From positions 52,370-116,369 of the forward strand of contig NZ_BBNN01000019.1 in assembly GCF_000829695.1 (NCBI RefSeq): a stretch of DNA of 64,000 nt, written 5' to 3'. This stretch comes from Streptomyces sp. NBRC 110035. GTDB lineage: Bacteria; Actinomycetota; Actinomycetes; Streptomycetales; Streptomycetaceae. Of this stretch, positions 63,958 to 64,000 are shown one piece after another. Under the pieces are notes generated by a model. The model saw only the letters and a program-made list of their open reading frames with translations. It made no database searches and was not told the origin of the DNA. The stretch's first letter is position 1, and each line of letters starts with the position of its first letter. Both the position numbers and the translations under genes were made by a program.

Positions 63958-64000
63958 GCGGAGGATCCCTGACGGGCGCCCGGCGACGTGGTCGGCGGGC

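Overview
The window is chromosomal DNA of a Streptomyces-type actinomycete. It has very high GC with strong G/C bias at third codon positions, frequent GTG starts, many ATGA/GTGA stop-start overlaps, and almost no TTA codons in real genes. It carries Streptomyces-typical genes: ergothioneine egtABCD, an RmdA-type PAS-GGDEF-EAL protein, a SpoIIE-type phosphatase, an SCO0930-family lipoprotein, a class F sortase and an Rpf/LysM/M23 cell-wall protein. I see no rRNA, tRNA, CRISPR array, insertion sequence, prophage or integrase.

Layout. 1-4.5 kb: a leftward four-gene molybdenum hydroxylase operon (2Fe-2S, FAD, Mo subunits, XdhC chaperone; order and extra cysteines as in PaoABCD) facing a TetR gene across two matching palindromes. 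5.7-12.9 kb: catalase, LysR regulator, small zinc-ribbon protein, a glyoxalase-fold protein whose frame is open into an upstream FHA gene, isochorismatase-like hydrolase, PPOX-fold protein, an orphan MazF/PemK-like protein and a frameshifted PARG-like pseudogene. 13.2-18.2 kb: egtABCD with all genes overlapping, then dodecin. 18.2-22.6 kb: a decayed HAD pseudogene, a luciferase-like monooxygenase, a PRC-barrel/DUF2382 protein and an acyltransferase pair resembling ornithine-lipid OlsB/OlsA. 22.9-27.3 kb: three-subunit succinate dehydrogenase with a divergent LysR. 27.4-31.6 kb: methyltransferase-RmdA operon and the SCO0930-type lipoprotein.

31.9-39.4 kb is a cell-envelope and stress block: proline-rich surface protein, DUF4239 membrane protein, two convergent paralogous secreted proteins, class F sortase, Tat-exported polysaccharide deacetylase, a broken universal stress protein, and ECF sigma / unknown / zinc anti-sigma genes. 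The sortase and one secreted protein share a two-box upstream element with identical 42-nt spacing. 39.6-48.2 kb: PAS-GAF-PP2C-HATPase phosphatase, LMF-family membrane protein, and a four-gene L-fucose-type sugar-acid operon facing a FadR-type regulator. 48.4-53.6 kb: a second glyoxalase-fold paralogue, a GNAT gene preceded by a 57-codon small gene with a perfect ribosome site, an HD-like protein lacking its HD motif, a zinc-ribbon SDR and a WS/DGAT acyltransferase. 53.9-64 kb: secreted PA14-GH2 glycosidase, glgA-glgC, DMT-type membrane protein, Rpf/LysM/M23 protein and 6-phosphogluconate dehydrogenase.

Functionally the window combines redox and thiol defence (catalase, ergothioneine, FMN/FAD enzymes), respiratory input (SDH), c-di-GMP and sigma-factor switching, envelope assembly and carbon storage or sugar-acid use. 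Three genes are visibly broken (PARG-like, HAD, UspA) and two more have anomalous 3' ends (FHA gene, OlsA-like gene), so either the region is decaying or the assembly has indels at homopolymers.
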